Of a stretch of 54,797 nucleotides of DNA, positions 15,452 through 24,520 are shown one piece after another. Each line of letters starts with the position of its first letter. Positions within the stretch are counted from its first letter, which is position 1. The translations under genes were made by a program, and so were the position numbers. The notes beneath the pieces are model-generated. The model made no database searches, was not told where the DNA came from, and saw nothing but the letters and a program-made list of their open reading frames with translations. This stretch comes from Methanobacteriota archaeon (lineage in GTDB: Archaea > Methanobacteriota > Methanobacteria > Methanobacteriales > Methanobacteriaceae): the NCBI GenBank assembly GCA_023436175.1, contig JAEZKE010000096.1, positions 1-54,797 of the forward strand. Direction: 5' to 3'.

Positions 15452-16420
15452 TTAGTTTTTTAACTCTTCAATTTTCATTAGGGCCTCTTCATTATCGGAT
15501 GAAATCTTCAGTACACGTTCAAAACATTCTAAAGCAGGATTATCTTTACCTATATCCATGTAAACATTTCCTAAATTTATATAAGCTGTTTCATAATCAT
15601 TATTGAGTTTAATAGCTTCCTTAAAAGATTCAACTGCTTCGTGGTTCTGCCCCAGGCTGAACTGCACATAGCCAAGATAATTCCAAAGTTCTTCCTGATT
15701 TTTATCTATTTTAAGAGCTTTTATGAAATATTCAATCGCTTCTTCTTCTTTTTCCATGAAATACAACACATTTCCTTTATAAAACAGTGCTTTGAAATTA
15801 TCAGGCTCTTTTTCCAAGATTCGATCTAAGTACATTAACGATTCACTGTAACGCCCCATGTCAGCCAATGTAGCCCCCATATTATAAATAGCCTGCTTGT
15901 AATCCGGATCAATATTCAAAGCTTCCTCAAAACATACCAAAGCGTTTTCATCATCTTCTAAAATGCTGTATGCCATACCACAATCATTCCATGCCTCAAC
16001 AAAGTCTTCATTTATAGATAACGCTATATCAAAGCAATTTATGGCTCCTTCATAGTTGCCTGCATGAATTAAATTCAAGCTTCCAATATAGTACCAAAGG
16101 TCTTCATTTTCTCCGAATCCTTGGGCATCTAAAAAGGCCTCTAATGATTTTTCATAGTCCTCCATGAAGAAAAGGCACATTCCTTTGCCAAAAAGTCCGG
16201 GAAAAGTTTTTTCTATCCTCAATGCATTATTGAAACAGATCAAAGCTTCTTCATAATTGTCCATTGCCCCTAAAAGGTATCCCAGTTCTAGCTGGGCCTC
16301 TATACAGAATGGATCTGCTCCCACTGCCTCACGAAAGTAGTTAATAGCTTCATCAGACTTTCCACAACTTAGTAGTTCTATTCCTTTTTGATAAAGTTTT
16401 TTAGCTTGATTATTAGTCAA
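15452..16420 (-). CDS. TPR repeat protein, 322 aa
   Basis: About nine tetratricopeptide repeats run the whole length, each of the form A..N.G..L..MG.Y.EAL.CF..AL.I.P (for example EALICFNNALRIEKTFPGLF and EAVESFKEAIKLNNDYETAY). There is no membrane segment or other domain, so it is a cytosolic scaffold of unknown partner. The start is TTG at 16420, eight nt after AGGAG; no better ATG precedes the first repeat. It is convergent with the secreted protein at 15047. Confidence 0.85.
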   Translation of the reverse strand: MTNNQAKKLYQKGIELLSCGKSDEAINYFREAVGADPFCIEAQLELGYLLGAMDNYEEALICFNNALRIEKTFPGLFGKGMCLFFMEDYEKSLEAFLDAQGFGENEDLWYYIGSLNLIHAGNYEGAINCFDIALSINEDFVEAWNDCGMAYSILEDDENALVCFEEALNIDPDYKQAIYNMGATLADMGRYSESLMYLDRILEKEPDNFKALFYKGNVLYFMEKEEEAIEYFIKALKIDKNQEELWNYLGYVQFSLGQNHEAVESFKEAIKLNNDYETAYINLGNVYMDIGKDNPALECFERVLKISSDNEEALMKIEELKN

Positions 16421-16866
16421 TTTATTTCTCCTTATACAGTTAGTTAAGTGTAATTAAATTTTAAAATGAAATCTATGGTTTAGATTAATCAGGACACTGA
16501 ATTAAAAGATTCTCTTTTTTAACATAATTAAAGCTTACTGATTGAAGATAGTCACAGTGGTGATGTTGCAAAATCCTGAAAATTATGCTAAATGAGTTTA
16601 GAAAGATGAATTGATAATCAAAGAGAAACTTTACATTTATAGATAGTAAGTTATTCTATTTCTTTAATTAAATATTAATTAAACTGGTTAAAGTATAATA
16701 CTAATCATAATTAAGTAACATAATATTATAAGTATATAGAAAACTTTATTAGGCATTTTAGGCAATATAATCTATTATAATCTTAATTACACCAATATTT
16801 CATATTTTTTATACGTTTATCTCGACATTGATTTCAACTATTTTTATCAGATTCGGAGGCGATACA
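16421..16866. other. Intergenic gap, no gene seen
   Basis: About 450 nt, AT-rich, between divergent genes. It ends with CGGAGGCGATACA, the ribosome binding site for the TTG at 16867. Nothing else could be supported. Confidence 0.45.
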
Positions 16867-17121
16867 TTGACAAACGTAGTAAATTGGTGGGACATTATAG
16901 CTAAACTGAGATATGACAAATCCTACTGGCACCATCTAGAACCTGCAGAGATAATGGAAATCGTACAAAAAATTAAAGAAGGAAAAGAAAAAATATGGGG
17001 GCTGGATAAATTTATTCAAATAGAATTAAAACCAGCATTACGCAAATTAAATCGGATGAAATCCCATTTGCATATAATGAACATTCAAAATTTGAATATA
17101 CAAAAAATTAACTCCTATTGA
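16867..17121 (+). CDS. Hypothetical protein, 84 aa (TTG start)
   Basis: The longest frame begins at an ATG at 16828 with no ribosome binding site. GGAGG at 16856-16860 is well placed for the TTG at 16867, giving a protein starting TNVVNWWDIIAKLRYDKSYW. It is basic and helical, with HHLEPAEIMEIVQKIKEGKE followed by KPALRKLNRMKSHLHI. No family is recognised. The next gene downstream, after about 160 nt, is alba. Confidence 0.5.
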   Translation: MTNVVNWWDIIAKLRYDKSYWHHLEPAEIMEIVQKIKEGKEKIWGLDKFIQIELKPALRKLNRMKSHLHIMNIQNLNIQKINSY

Positions 17122-17210
17122 ACCATATACGGTTAATTTCTTTTTTAAACGGAATTTTCTTATTTAGTACTTGAAAATTTCTCAAATTGAATAATTCCAA
17201 GAAGTTTAAA

Positions 17211-17228
17211 ATGTATTTTAGAATACAT
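17211..17228. promoter_or_regulatory. Palindrome upstream of the first alba gene
   Basis: ATGTATT (17211-17217) and AATACAT (17222-17228) form a perfect 7-bp inverted repeat around TTAG, 51 nt before the alba ATG and just before a TATA-like stretch. This is an operator-like site. It is not present before the second alba gene. Confidence 0.45.
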
Positions 17229-17278
17229 AATTGTATTAACACCAACTTAAAATATTATACTATAAGAGGGGAGTCAAA

Positions 17279-17551
17279 ATGGCAGAAGAAAACGTTGTAT
17301 ACATCGGAAATAAGCCCATAATGAACTATGTTTTAGCTGTGGTAACTCAAATGAACAGTGAAATTTCAGAAGTTATTTTAAAGGCACGTGGAAGAGCCAT
17401 AAGTAGGGCGGTTGACGTTGCTGAAGTTGTAAGAAACAAGTTCATACTAGATGCAAAAATTAGAGCAATAAACATTAGCACAGAAGAAGTTTCAAATAAG
17501 GAAGGATCGAAAAGTAATGTTTCAGCCATTGAAATACATATCAGTAAATAA
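17279..17551 (+). CDS. albA: Alba DNA/RNA-binding chromatin protein (copy 1)
   Basis: 90 residues with the Alba signature: NVVYIGNKPIMNYVLAVVTQ at the N-terminus, then KARGRAISRAVDVAEVVRNK, and a C-terminal VSAIEIHISK strand. Alba dimers coat DNA and RNA in archaea. The Lys of IGNKP and the ARGRAISRA loop are the expected nucleic-acid contacts. Strong ribosome binding site GAGGGGAGTC. It closely resembles the copy at 19348; the two differ by charged changes around residues 57-62 (AKIRAI versus AELGAI). Confidence 0.95.
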   Translation: MAEENVVYIGNKPIMNYVLAVVTQMNSEISEVILKARGRAISRAVDVAEVVRNKFILDAKIRAINISTEEVSNKEGSKSNVSAIEIHISK

Positions 17552-17890
17552 AAAAAATCTTTTTTTTAAATTTTAATTTAAATACTTTAAGGGTTCTAAA
17601 CCAGTTTAAGAGATTATTTTAAATGATTTAACTTATAAATAATAACTTTAAAACTAGGATATTATTTTTAAATAAACGACTTTAACTTATTCAGTAGATC
17701 TCAAGTTTAGAATGTATAGTAAATATGCAAAACTGTCTAATTTTGCAATTGTATTAAAATTTTTTGTTTATAGATACAAATTCAGTATTTATTGGCATTG
17801 AGTCCCCTGATGCAATGAACTACAGCATCAGGATTATAAAGAAAAATAAGATAGAATATGTTACTAAATTTTGATGGTGCATTGCATATT
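17552..17890. other. Intergenic gap between alba and a convergent gene
   Basis: A T-run after the alba stop (17562-17569) is a likely terminator. A perfect 8-bp hairpin sits at 17806-17832. A 29-codon ATG frame near 17713 has no ribosome binding site and was not called. Confidence 0.45.
17806..17832. other. Perfect 8-bp hairpin
   Basis: CCTGATGC (17806-17813) pairs with GCATCAGG (17825-17832) around an 11-nt loop. It lies about 60 nt beyond the end of the minus-strand gene at 17891. No T-run follows, so it may be a processed 3' end or a small RNA element rather than a terminator. Confidence 0.4.
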
Positions 17891-18403
17891 TTATTGGATA
17901 TATCTCAAGTCATCGTGATCGTGGGCAAATTCTGCCCCTCCAGTAATGTGTTCTAACTGTTTATCATACAGCTCTTTAATTTCATCAAAAATATAGTCAT
18001 AGAACCTTTTTAGATCATCTTCATCGTCTTCACATATTCTAAATTCATCCTTAGATTCTCGACCGTATTTTACTACGAAACGCCCATCTTCTTTTTTAAT
18101 TAGAAGTGTACTTCTCACATTTTCTTGTGGACGACCATTTGGAACTTCATATAATCCAATTCCAATACCAACATGCCAGAATCCATCTTCTCCAAGTTTT
18201 GTGGCTCCGTGTATATTATAGCTAACATTGGGATCGCTTTCTTTATCAGGAGGGTAATAATTAACCTGTTCAGGAGGACAATCCAGATATTCTTTTAATC
18301 CATCTACCATTTTAATCCCAAATTCCATGCATTCATTCTCATAATTGAAATATCTTTTTCTGGCACTTGTATAACTTTCACAGAGTTCTTCAAATCTTGT
18401 CAT
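17891..18403 (-). CDS. Hypothetical acidic protein, 170 aa
   Basis: Soluble, acidic protein. An N-terminal helix (FEELCESYTSARKRYFNYEN) is followed by a beta region with GFWHVGIGIGLYEVPNGRP and STLLIKKEDGRFVVKYG. An acidic helix DEDDLKRFYDYIFDEIKELY and a His/Asp-rich tail (FAHDHDDLRY) close it. The strand pattern resembles small sheet domains of unknown function. No family is recognised. The ATG follows AAAGGTGAGAGT. The tail could bind metal, which is inference. Confidence 0.6.
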   Translation of the reverse strand: MTRFEELCESYTSARKRYFNYENECMEFGIKMVDGLKEYLDCPPEQVNYYPPDKESDPNVSYNIHGATKLGEDGFWHVGIGIGLYEVPNGRPQENVRSTLLIKKEDGRFVVKYGRESKDEFRICEDDEDDLKRFYDYIFDEIKELYDKQLEHITGGAEFAHDHDDLRYIQ

Positions 18404-18820
18404 ACTCTCACCTTTTAATTATGTCAGTTAACAAAAATTAATTTGTATTATTATATAGGTTTTATTTAATAATAAATATAGGAATTAGATATTTAAAAGA
18501 AAACCAAGTAATAAAAAATGTTTATAAACATTTAAACATAAGCCCGGCAGATAGAAAATGATAAACTATTAAAAATAAGTCAAATACCTTAAATTTTTAA
18601 AGAAAGAATTAATATAACTATTTCCAATTTAAATTATTCCTTTAAATATTTATAATGATGTAATAATTTAAACGTTTTAATATAGTTTAACAGTTAAATA
18701 TTAATTTTTGAAGTTATTTATTTATGGTTCACCAACAAATTTGGGAAATTAAATTACTTAAAAAATACATACAGTCAAACGATGATCAATTTTAAACTTT
18801 CAATATTTAGGAGATAAAAC
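18404..18820. other. Intergenic gap, no gene seen
   Basis: About 420 nt of AT-rich sequence between divergent genes. The ribosome binding site AGGAG for the gene at 18821 is at its right end. No structure or ORF was worth calling. Confidence 0.45.
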
Positions 18821-19129
18821 ATGACCGACAAAGATAAACTATCCTCAATAAAAACAAAAGCTGATGACATTTTAAAACACCACAATGGTGTTTATCTTGA
18901 AAAACGATTATACTCTACTTTAAAAAAGGAATTTCCGCATTTATCAAGGGCAGATTTTAGAGAAGTTGTAGGTGAATTATTATATGAAGACTATGTACTG
19001 GAACATGGACTCATAAGACCAATGACAGATAAAAAGGGCAGAAAATCAGATAAAAATTATGTTACAGGTAAACTGTCAGGAAAGGGTGCCTCTAAGCCAC
19101 AAAGAATCCCTGGTAAAAGAGAAATATGA
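18821..19129 (+). CDS. Hypothetical winged-helix-like basic protein, 102 aa
   Basis: Starts after AGGAGATAAAAC. The N-terminal 65 residues have the helix order of a winged helix (SSIKTKADDILKHHNGVYLE, KRLYSTLKKEFPHLSRADFR, EVVGELLYEDYVLEHG). The tail is very basic with Gly/Lys (KKGRKSDKNYVTGKLSGKGA). This fits a small nucleic-acid-binding protein. It lies between the two alba genes, 218 nt before the second, which is compatible with a chromatin or RNA role. No family name is assigned. Confidence 0.55.
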   Translation: MTDKDKLSSIKTKADDILKHHNGVYLEKRLYSTLKKEFPHLSRADFREVVGELLYEDYVLEHGLIRPMTDKKGRKSDKNYVTGKLSGKGASKPQRIPGKREI

Positions 19130-19347
19130 TAATATAATTAATATGGCTAATTGTCTTTAACATGATAAATAACAGACACTAATATGCTTAAAATGGAAAA
19201 TTCAATATTTAAATTTAAAAACTATCATTAAAAATATGTATTTGATATTTACAATTTTTTTAACCCTTATTTAACTAAAATGCATAGTTGTATATAATAT
19301 TACATCCAAACATTATAGTAATCATTATTTCTACGGAGGTTAAAAAG

Positions 19348-19620
19348 ATGTCAGAAGAAAATGTGGTATACATTGGAACTAAACCAGTGATGAATTACGT
19401 ATTAGCTGTAGTGACTCAAATGAACGGGGGAACATCTGAAGTAATGTTAAAAGCCAGGGGAAAAGCCATAAGTAGGGCAGTTGATGTTGCTGAAATTGTA
19501 AGAAACAAGTTTATATTAGATGCCGAGCTTGGAGCTATAGATATCAGCACAGAAGAAGTGGCCAATAGAGAGGGATCAAACAGCAATGTTTCAGCCATTG
19601 AAATACAGCTCAGCAGATAA
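19348..19620 (+). CDS. albA: Alba DNA/RNA-binding chromatin protein (copy 2)
   Basis: 90 residues from the ATG at 19348, directly after CGGAGGTTAAAAAG. The longer frame from 19288 adds 20 residues with no ribosome binding site and is not used. The sequence has NVVYIGTKPVMNYVLAVVTQ, KARGKAISRAVDVAEIVRNK and VSAIEIQLSR. It is a paralogue of the gene at 17279, about 2 kb upstream. Possession of two copies allows homo- and heterodimers with different DNA or RNA packing. Confidence 0.95.
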   Translation: MSEENVVYIGTKPVMNYVLAVVTQMNGGTSEVMLKARGKAISRAVDVAEIVRNKFILDAELGAIDISTEEVANREGSNSNVSAIEIQLSR

Positions 19621-19953
19621 TAAAACCCTAAAAACATTAAATGAAATCCTTTTTTAATTTTAATAAAATTAAAAAAGTAAAAAATCATTTATATTATTCA
19701 TGTAATTTACTTTCTTTGATAAAGAAATGAATATAACTAATTCATATAATGATCTAACTTTTTTAATTCTTTAATTATTGAAATATCCGGATTAGTAATT
19801 CCCTTGATTTTAAAACTTGTTTTGAAAGATTAGAATGATAATTGAAATATACTATCTGCATTGAATTTTATCAGTATTTTTATATACTATACGGCACACA
19901 GTATTGTATAACATATATGTTTTTGTACCGCATTGTATTATAAGGAGTATAAA
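19621..19953. other. Intergenic gap, padR promoter region
   Basis: The left half is AT-rich without features. The right end has TTTTATATACTATACGG (TATA-like, about 19878), a perfect palindrome at 19910-19921 and the AAGGAG ribosome binding site for padR. Confidence 0.5.
19910..19921. promoter_or_regulatory. Putative PadR operator palindrome
   Basis: AACATATATGTT is a perfect 12-bp palindrome about 30 nt after a TATA-like box and 32 nt before the padR start, a typical position for autoregulation. The core ACATATATGT also occurs at 38533-38542. Confidence 0.45.
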
Positions 19954-20301
19954 ATGAGCAATTTATTTAGAAGATTCGAGACTGAAATGAGAAGAGGTGC
20001 CATACAGGTTGCAGTGATGTGTCTACTTGAAAATGAGCGTTATGGCTATGATATTACTAAAAGCCTCAAAAAATCAGGACTTAATGTTGAAGAAGGCACT
20101 TTATATCCATTACTCAGGCGTCTTGAAAACGATGAACTGCTTTCCAGCCGTTGGGATACTGGAGATTCAAGACCAAGAAAATATTATCAAGTAACAGAAT
20201 ACGGCAGGGAAGTTCGAAAAAACTGGTTAAAATTTTTTAAATCAATCAACACAGCTGTAGAAGAATTTGAAATTAATATCAATCTTGAAAAAGGTGACTA
20301 A
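19954..20301 (+). CDS. PadR-family transcriptional regulator
   Basis: 115 residues from the ATG at 19954 behind TAAGGAGTATAAA; an in-frame TTG at 19933 is less likely. It has the PadR winged helix: RGAIQVAVMCLLENERYGYD, then LNVEEGTLYPLLRRLENDEL and the wing GDSRPRKYYQVTEYGR, with a short C-terminal dimerisation helix. PadR proteins repress adjacent genes until an effector is bound. The stop is directly adjacent to the ATG of the Fsr gene, so they form one operon with coupled translation. The effector is unknown; the partner suggests sulfite or redox state. Confidence 0.9.
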   Translation: MSNLFRRFETEMRRGAIQVAVMCLLENERYGYDITKSLKKSGLNVEEGTLYPLLRRLENDELLSSRWDTGDSRPRKYYQVTEYGREVRKNWLKFFKSINTAVEEFEININLEKGD

Positions 20302-22377
20302 ATGTATATGAACGACTATATAAATAAGGTAACAAGGGGCATGAGTCCAAATCAACGCAAAGAGGTTGGTGAAGAACTTAAATCCCATATTTTAGACAGT
20401 GCAGATGCTATTGCAGCTTTAAAAAACGTTGAAGTTGATGAAAATATAATTCACGAAGCAATTTTAATGATGAGTCCTCCAGAAAAACTGGCTAAAATGT
20501 ACCCAAAAAACCAGATTAACAACGATAACATCTGGAAATTGGAAAAAATAGTCGAAAGTGATATGTGCGCTAAATGTGGCACATGCACTGTAATCTGTCC
20601 AAATAACATTCTTGCCTTTGAAGGCAGGCCCGAATTAACAGGAGAATGTCTTCGAAACGGCCACGGAATGTGTTTTGAGGTTTGTCCAAGGGTTTCATCT
20701 GGAAAATATCAGATAAAATTAAGGGAAAAATTTGAAAATGATATTTATTATGGAAAAGGATTATCTGAAGGGCAGGACGGTGGTGCTGTAACAGCTTTCT
20801 TAAAACACCTCCTTTTTATGAAAAAGATAGATGGGGCCATCGTGGTTGGTGATGAATACTGGAAACCTGTTTCATTGATAGTTCAGAGTGCTGATGATTT
20901 ACTTAAGACATCAAAGTCTAAATATACAATATCAACCCTTGAAGCACTGAAAACAGCTGGCGAGATGGGTCTTGAAAAAGTAGCCATTGTTGCACTACCC
21001 TGTCAGGTAAACGGTCTTAGAAAACTACAATATTTCCCATATCTTGCAAAACATGAAGAGGAACTTGGAAGAACAGGTAAACCTGTAAAAATTCCAAAAA
21101 TTGAGTATCTTATTGGACTTTTCTGCACAGAAAAATTTGACTATGGAAACATGAAGGAAATATTAAAAGAAAGCAGCATAGATATGGAAGATGTTGAGAA
21201 ATTCAACATTAAAAAAGGCAAATTAATCGTGTATGTAAATGGAGAAGAGAAAAAAATAGATTTAAAGAAAATAGAACTCTGTGCAGGATGTAGAATGTGT
21301 AAAGATTTTGATGCTGAACTTAGTGATGTTTCAATTGGTTCTGCTGGAAGCCCGAATGGATATTCAACAGTTATAATCAGGACAGGAAAAGGTGAAGAAA
21401 TTAAAAACGCTTTAAACCTTAAAAAAGGCGTAAAAATTGAAGAAATCGAAAAACTTCAGGGTTTCAAACAAAAAAGGTTCCAGAGAGAAGTAACTAGAAG
21501 AAAAGAAAATGATGAATATATATCATTTTACTGGGCTTCAGATTACGCAGGTGTTTCAAAAAGAGCCGATGGAACTTATTTCATCAGGATCAGGGCAAAA
21601 CCAGCCGGATGGTACACCACAGAAGAAATAAAAGAAGTTGCAGATATAGCCGAAAAATATAATGCGAGGATCAAATTAACAAACAGGGGAGCATATGAAC
21701 TCCACGGCATAAATGGATTTGATATTGAGGATGTTGTTACAAAACTCAATGAAATAGGTCTTGCAACAGGTTCAGAAGGTCCGCTTGTCAGGGCTACACT
21801 TGCCTGTCCAGGTAAAGAAAACTGCGGCAGCGGACTTATAGATACAACTAGAATATGTAAGATTATAGAAGATAAATTCAAAGAGAGACCTACCCCCTAT
21901 AAATTCAAAATTGCGGTGAGCGGATGCCCAAATAAGTGCATGAGGCCACAGATACACGATACAGGAATAGCAGGTATAAAATTTCCAGAAACTAATGAAA
22001 ATAAATGTAACGGCTGTGGAAGATGTTCAGAAGTTTGTAAAGTTGAAGCCATTAATATCAGGGGAGACACATCTTACACCAACTATAATATCTGTGTTGG
22101 CTGTGGAAAATGTTTAAATGCGTGTCCGCACAAGGCAAGGGAAGTTAAGGAAGAAGGATTTATGCTTTATATAGGAGGTAAAGCTGGAAGAGAACTGGTT
22201 GAAGGTGTCAGCACTAAAGTTAAAAGTATTGATGAAATAACAGACTACATAGATAATGTTCTCAAGGTTTATGATAAATATGCTGATAAACCACAAAGAG
22301 AACGGTTAGCCTCAACCATGAAAAGAATTGGCCAGACAAAATTCCTTGATGAAGTTAGAAAAGGCATTGAAAATTGA
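20302..22377 (+). CDS. fsr: F420-dependent sulfite reductase with an N-terminal HAAS-like domain
   Basis: 691 residues. Residues about 1-70 form a HAAS/DUF1700-like helical domain (NDYINKVTRGMSPNQRKEVG ... MSPPEKLAKMYP). From about residue 80 it follows Fsr: a ferredoxin CxxCxxCxxxCP (Cys89, 92, 95, 99), an FrhB-like F420H2 dehydrogenase half with GQDGGAVTAFLKHLLF and ALPCQVNGLRKLQYFP, then a siroheme sulfite reductase half. The siroheme/[4Fe-4S] ligands are C-X5-C (502, 508) and C-X3-C (542, 546), plus two inserted ferredoxin clusters (CNGCGRCSEVC, CVGCGKCLNAC). Fsr reduces sulfite to sulfide with F420H2, detoxifying sulfite and allowing its use as a sulfur source. The usual protein is about 620 residues; the excess is the HAAS part. 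Confidence 0.93.
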   Translation: MYMNDYINKVTRGMSPNQRKEVGEELKSHILDSADAIAALKNVEVDENIIHEAILMMSPPEKLAKMYPKNQINNDNIWKLEKIVESDMCAKCGTCTVICPNNILAFEGRPELTGECLRNGHGMCFEVCPRVSSGKYQIKLREKFENDIYYGKGLSEGQDGGAVTAFLKHLLFMKKIDGAIVVGDEYWKPVSLIVQSADDLLKTSKSKYTISTLEALKTAGEMGLEKVAIVALPCQVNGLRKLQYFPYLAKHEEELGRTGKPVKIPKIEYLIGLFCTEKFDYGNMKEILKESSIDMEDVEKFNIKKGKLIVYVNGEEKKIDLKKIELCAGCRMCKDFDAELSDVSIGSAGSPNGYSTVIIRTGKGEEIKNALNLKKGVKIEEIEKLQGFKQKRFQREVTRRKENDEYISFYWASDYAGVSKRADGTYFIRIRAKPAGWYTTEEIKEVADIAEKYNARIKLTNRGAYELHGINGFDIEDVVTKLNEIGLATGSEGPLVRATLACPGKENCGSGLIDTTRICKIIEDKFKERPTPYKFKIAVSGCPNKCMRPQIHDTGIAGIKFPETNENKCNGCGRCSEVCKVEAINIRGDTSYTNYNICVGCGKCLNACPHKAREVKEEGFMLYIGGKAGRELVEGVSTKVKSIDEITDYIDNVLKVYDKYADKPQRERLASTMKRIGQTKFLDEVRKGIEN

Positions 22378-22400
22378 AATTTTTTTAATTTTTTTAATTA
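22376..22400. terminator. T-rich convergent terminator
   Basis: The 23-nt space between fsr and the convergent kinase gene contains two runs of seven T on the plus strand separated by AA, and A-rich complement. T-tracts are the usual archaeal termination signal. Confidence 0.5.
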
Positions 22401-24386
22401 TTATTGCATATTTTTTAAAGATTTAGTGGTTGACGGTATAGTAAAATAAAATGTTGAACCCTTACCTAACTCTGATTCAACCCAAATCTTTCCACCATGG
22501 CTTTCAACAATTCTTTTACAGATTGCAAGCCCAATACCAGTTCCCCTGTACTCATCAATTGTATGTAATCGTTTAAAAATTTCAAAAATTTTGTTGCTGT
22601 ATTGTTCTTCAATTCCAATTCCATTATCAGAGACTGAAAATACATATTCATTCTTTCTTGCATCCAGATATGCTGAAATATAAATTTTTGGCTGTATTTC
22701 TGGCTTTTTAAATTTAATTGCATTTCCTATAAGATTCTGGAATATCTGAACCAATTGTCTAGAATCAGCCGTTACAGTAGGAAGCCTTTCATGAGTTATC
22801 TCAGCTTCATTTTCATCAATTAACCTTTTAAGATTAGATAAAACAATATCAATGGTTTCATTAACATCTGTCAGTTGAAAGTTTTCACCTTTTCCAACAA
22901 GAGAATATTCCAGTAAACCCTGAATCATCTCCTTCATCCTCATTGCTCCATCAACAATGAAATCAATATATTCATCAGCAGTGTTATCTATCTTACTCTT
23001 ATAACGTCGCTCTAATAGTTGTGCAAAGCTCGCAATACTTCTAAGTGGTTCCTGCAAATCATGGGAAGTAATATAAGTAAACTGCTGAAGTTCATAATTA
23101 GAACGCTTTAACTCTTCCACAAGTTCTTTAAGTTTCTCTTGAGCTTCTTTACGTTTTGTTATGTCGGTGTTAATTTCTAAAAACCCCAAAGGTTTACCAT
23201 TTTCATCTTTTTGCAATGACCATCTGCTTAATACCATAATAGAAGTACCATCTCTTTTTTTATGGATTAATTCCCCATCCCACTGCCCATAGTTTAAAAC
23301 ATCTTCCTGGATTCCATCTAAAGGTTTTGGATACTCCGCATGTAGTAGTTTATGAGTAACTTTTCCCAGTGCCTCTTCCTGACTCCAACCATAATTTTCT
23401 TCAGAGCCCTTATTCCAGAAAGTAATTTCATCATCCATGTTGCGGACAAAAATAGCATCATGGGTAAGGTTAATCAAATCAGCTTGCCGTTTAGTATTTT
23501 CTTCTGCTGTCAGTCTCATTATATCAATTTTATCAATAGATACGATACTTAACCAAATTAAAATGGTTAAAATTAATATAGTTGAAAATATTGTAATTGC
23601 TGTCCCAAACTCTGCATCATATAATCCACTTTTTTCTCCTAAAAGTCTTACCCAACCCAAAAATAATGGAATAATTACAATACCAGGTATTATCCTTCGT
23701 CCAAAGATACCACCTATTCGATTACTCGTTAATATTTCCATAAAACCTTTAACTGGACGTGAGGTAAGAATTGCAAAAACTATCACAATTAACATAATAG
23801 ATCCATATGGAGAAGGAACTGTTGTATTGCTAATAGGATAAACAGTTGTTTGATAAAAATACCCTAAAACAATAAGAAATGATATAAACCCAACAAGAAT
23901 AATTAATAATTGAAAAATATGAAAATTTCCTTTTTCTTTCTTATCAATCGTTAAAAGAGAGATGCCAATTAATAAAAAACTGGATGCTGCCAGTAGCGAC
24001 ATTCTGTTCAAAGCTCCAGTTTGGAAAGCACCACCCGGTTCTCTAAATATTAACTGATCTATACCTAAACCAATGCCAGATATATACTCAAAAAGAGTAA
24101 AAGATCCAATTAATAAAACAATTAAAGATAATATTCTTGCGATTAAAAGATTACGTGGATTAACTCTCTTTTCCTGAAGAAGCCATATGGTCATGCCAAT
24201 AAGAAGAAAAGAAATAGCGGTGTTAGATTTAATAGTAGAAAAATCTGAACCTGGTGTTTTAAGAATTCCAATATCCAAAACCCATCCTATAATAAATAAC
24301 AAACTGATTAAAATTATAAAAATACTTAAAACTTCAGAAAAAACCTGTAATTTAGATATGTAATGGTTTTGAGGACATGAACTCAT
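22401..24386 (-). CDS. Membrane PAS sensor histidine kinase
   Basis: 661 residues. The N-terminal ~285 residues have about eight transmembrane helices. A PAS domain (about 298-410, HDAIFVRNMDDEITFWNKGS ... GFLEINTDITKRKEA) is followed by a coiled linker. The HisKA domain has phosphoacceptor His in YITSHDLQEPLRSIASF, and the HATPase_c domain has NLIGNAIKF, SDNGIGIE and GTGIGLAICKRIVESHGG. It should autophosphorylate in response to a membrane or intracellular signal; no extracellular ligand domain is visible. No response regulator is adjacent; the orphan receiver protein at 38808 is one candidate partner. The start is an ATG after GTGATTTAAA. Confidence 0.92.
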   Translation of the reverse strand: MSSCPQNHYISKLQVFSEVLSIFIILISLLFIIGWVLDIGILKTPGSDFSTIKSNTAISFLLIGMTIWLLQEKRVNPRNLLIARILSLIVLLIGSFTLFEYISGIGLGIDQLIFREPGGAFQTGALNRMSLLAASSFLLIGISLLTIDKKEKGNFHIFQLLIILVGFISFLIVLGYFYQTTVYPISNTTVPSPYGSIMLIVIVFAILTSRPVKGFMEILTSNRIGGIFGRRIIPGIVIIPLFLGWVRLLGEKSGLYDAEFGTAITIFSTILILTILIWLSIVSIDKIDIMRLTAEENTKRQADLINLTHDAIFVRNMDDEITFWNKGSEENYGWSQEEALGKVTHKLLHAEYPKPLDGIQEDVLNYGQWDGELIHKKRDGTSIMVLSRWSLQKDENGKPLGFLEINTDITKRKEAQEKLKELVEELKRSNYELQQFTYITSHDLQEPLRSIASFAQLLERRYKSKIDNTADEYIDFIVDGAMRMKEMIQGLLEYSLVGKGENFQLTDVNETIDIVLSNLKRLIDENEAEITHERLPTVTADSRQLVQIFQNLIGNAIKFKKPEIQPKIYISAYLDARKNEYVFSVSDNGIGIEEQYSNKIFEIFKRLHTIDEYRGTGIGLAICKRIVESHGGKIWVESELGKGSTFYFTIPSTTKSLKNMQ

Positions 24387-24520
24387 TTTAAATCACATTA
24401 TAATATAAATATAGTATTAATAATATATTTATATAAATTATTAATTATTTGGAATTTATCGCCCACTACAAATATTTTAAAAATAAATTAATTCTAAGTA
24501 AGTTTAAGATTTCCTGAGCT

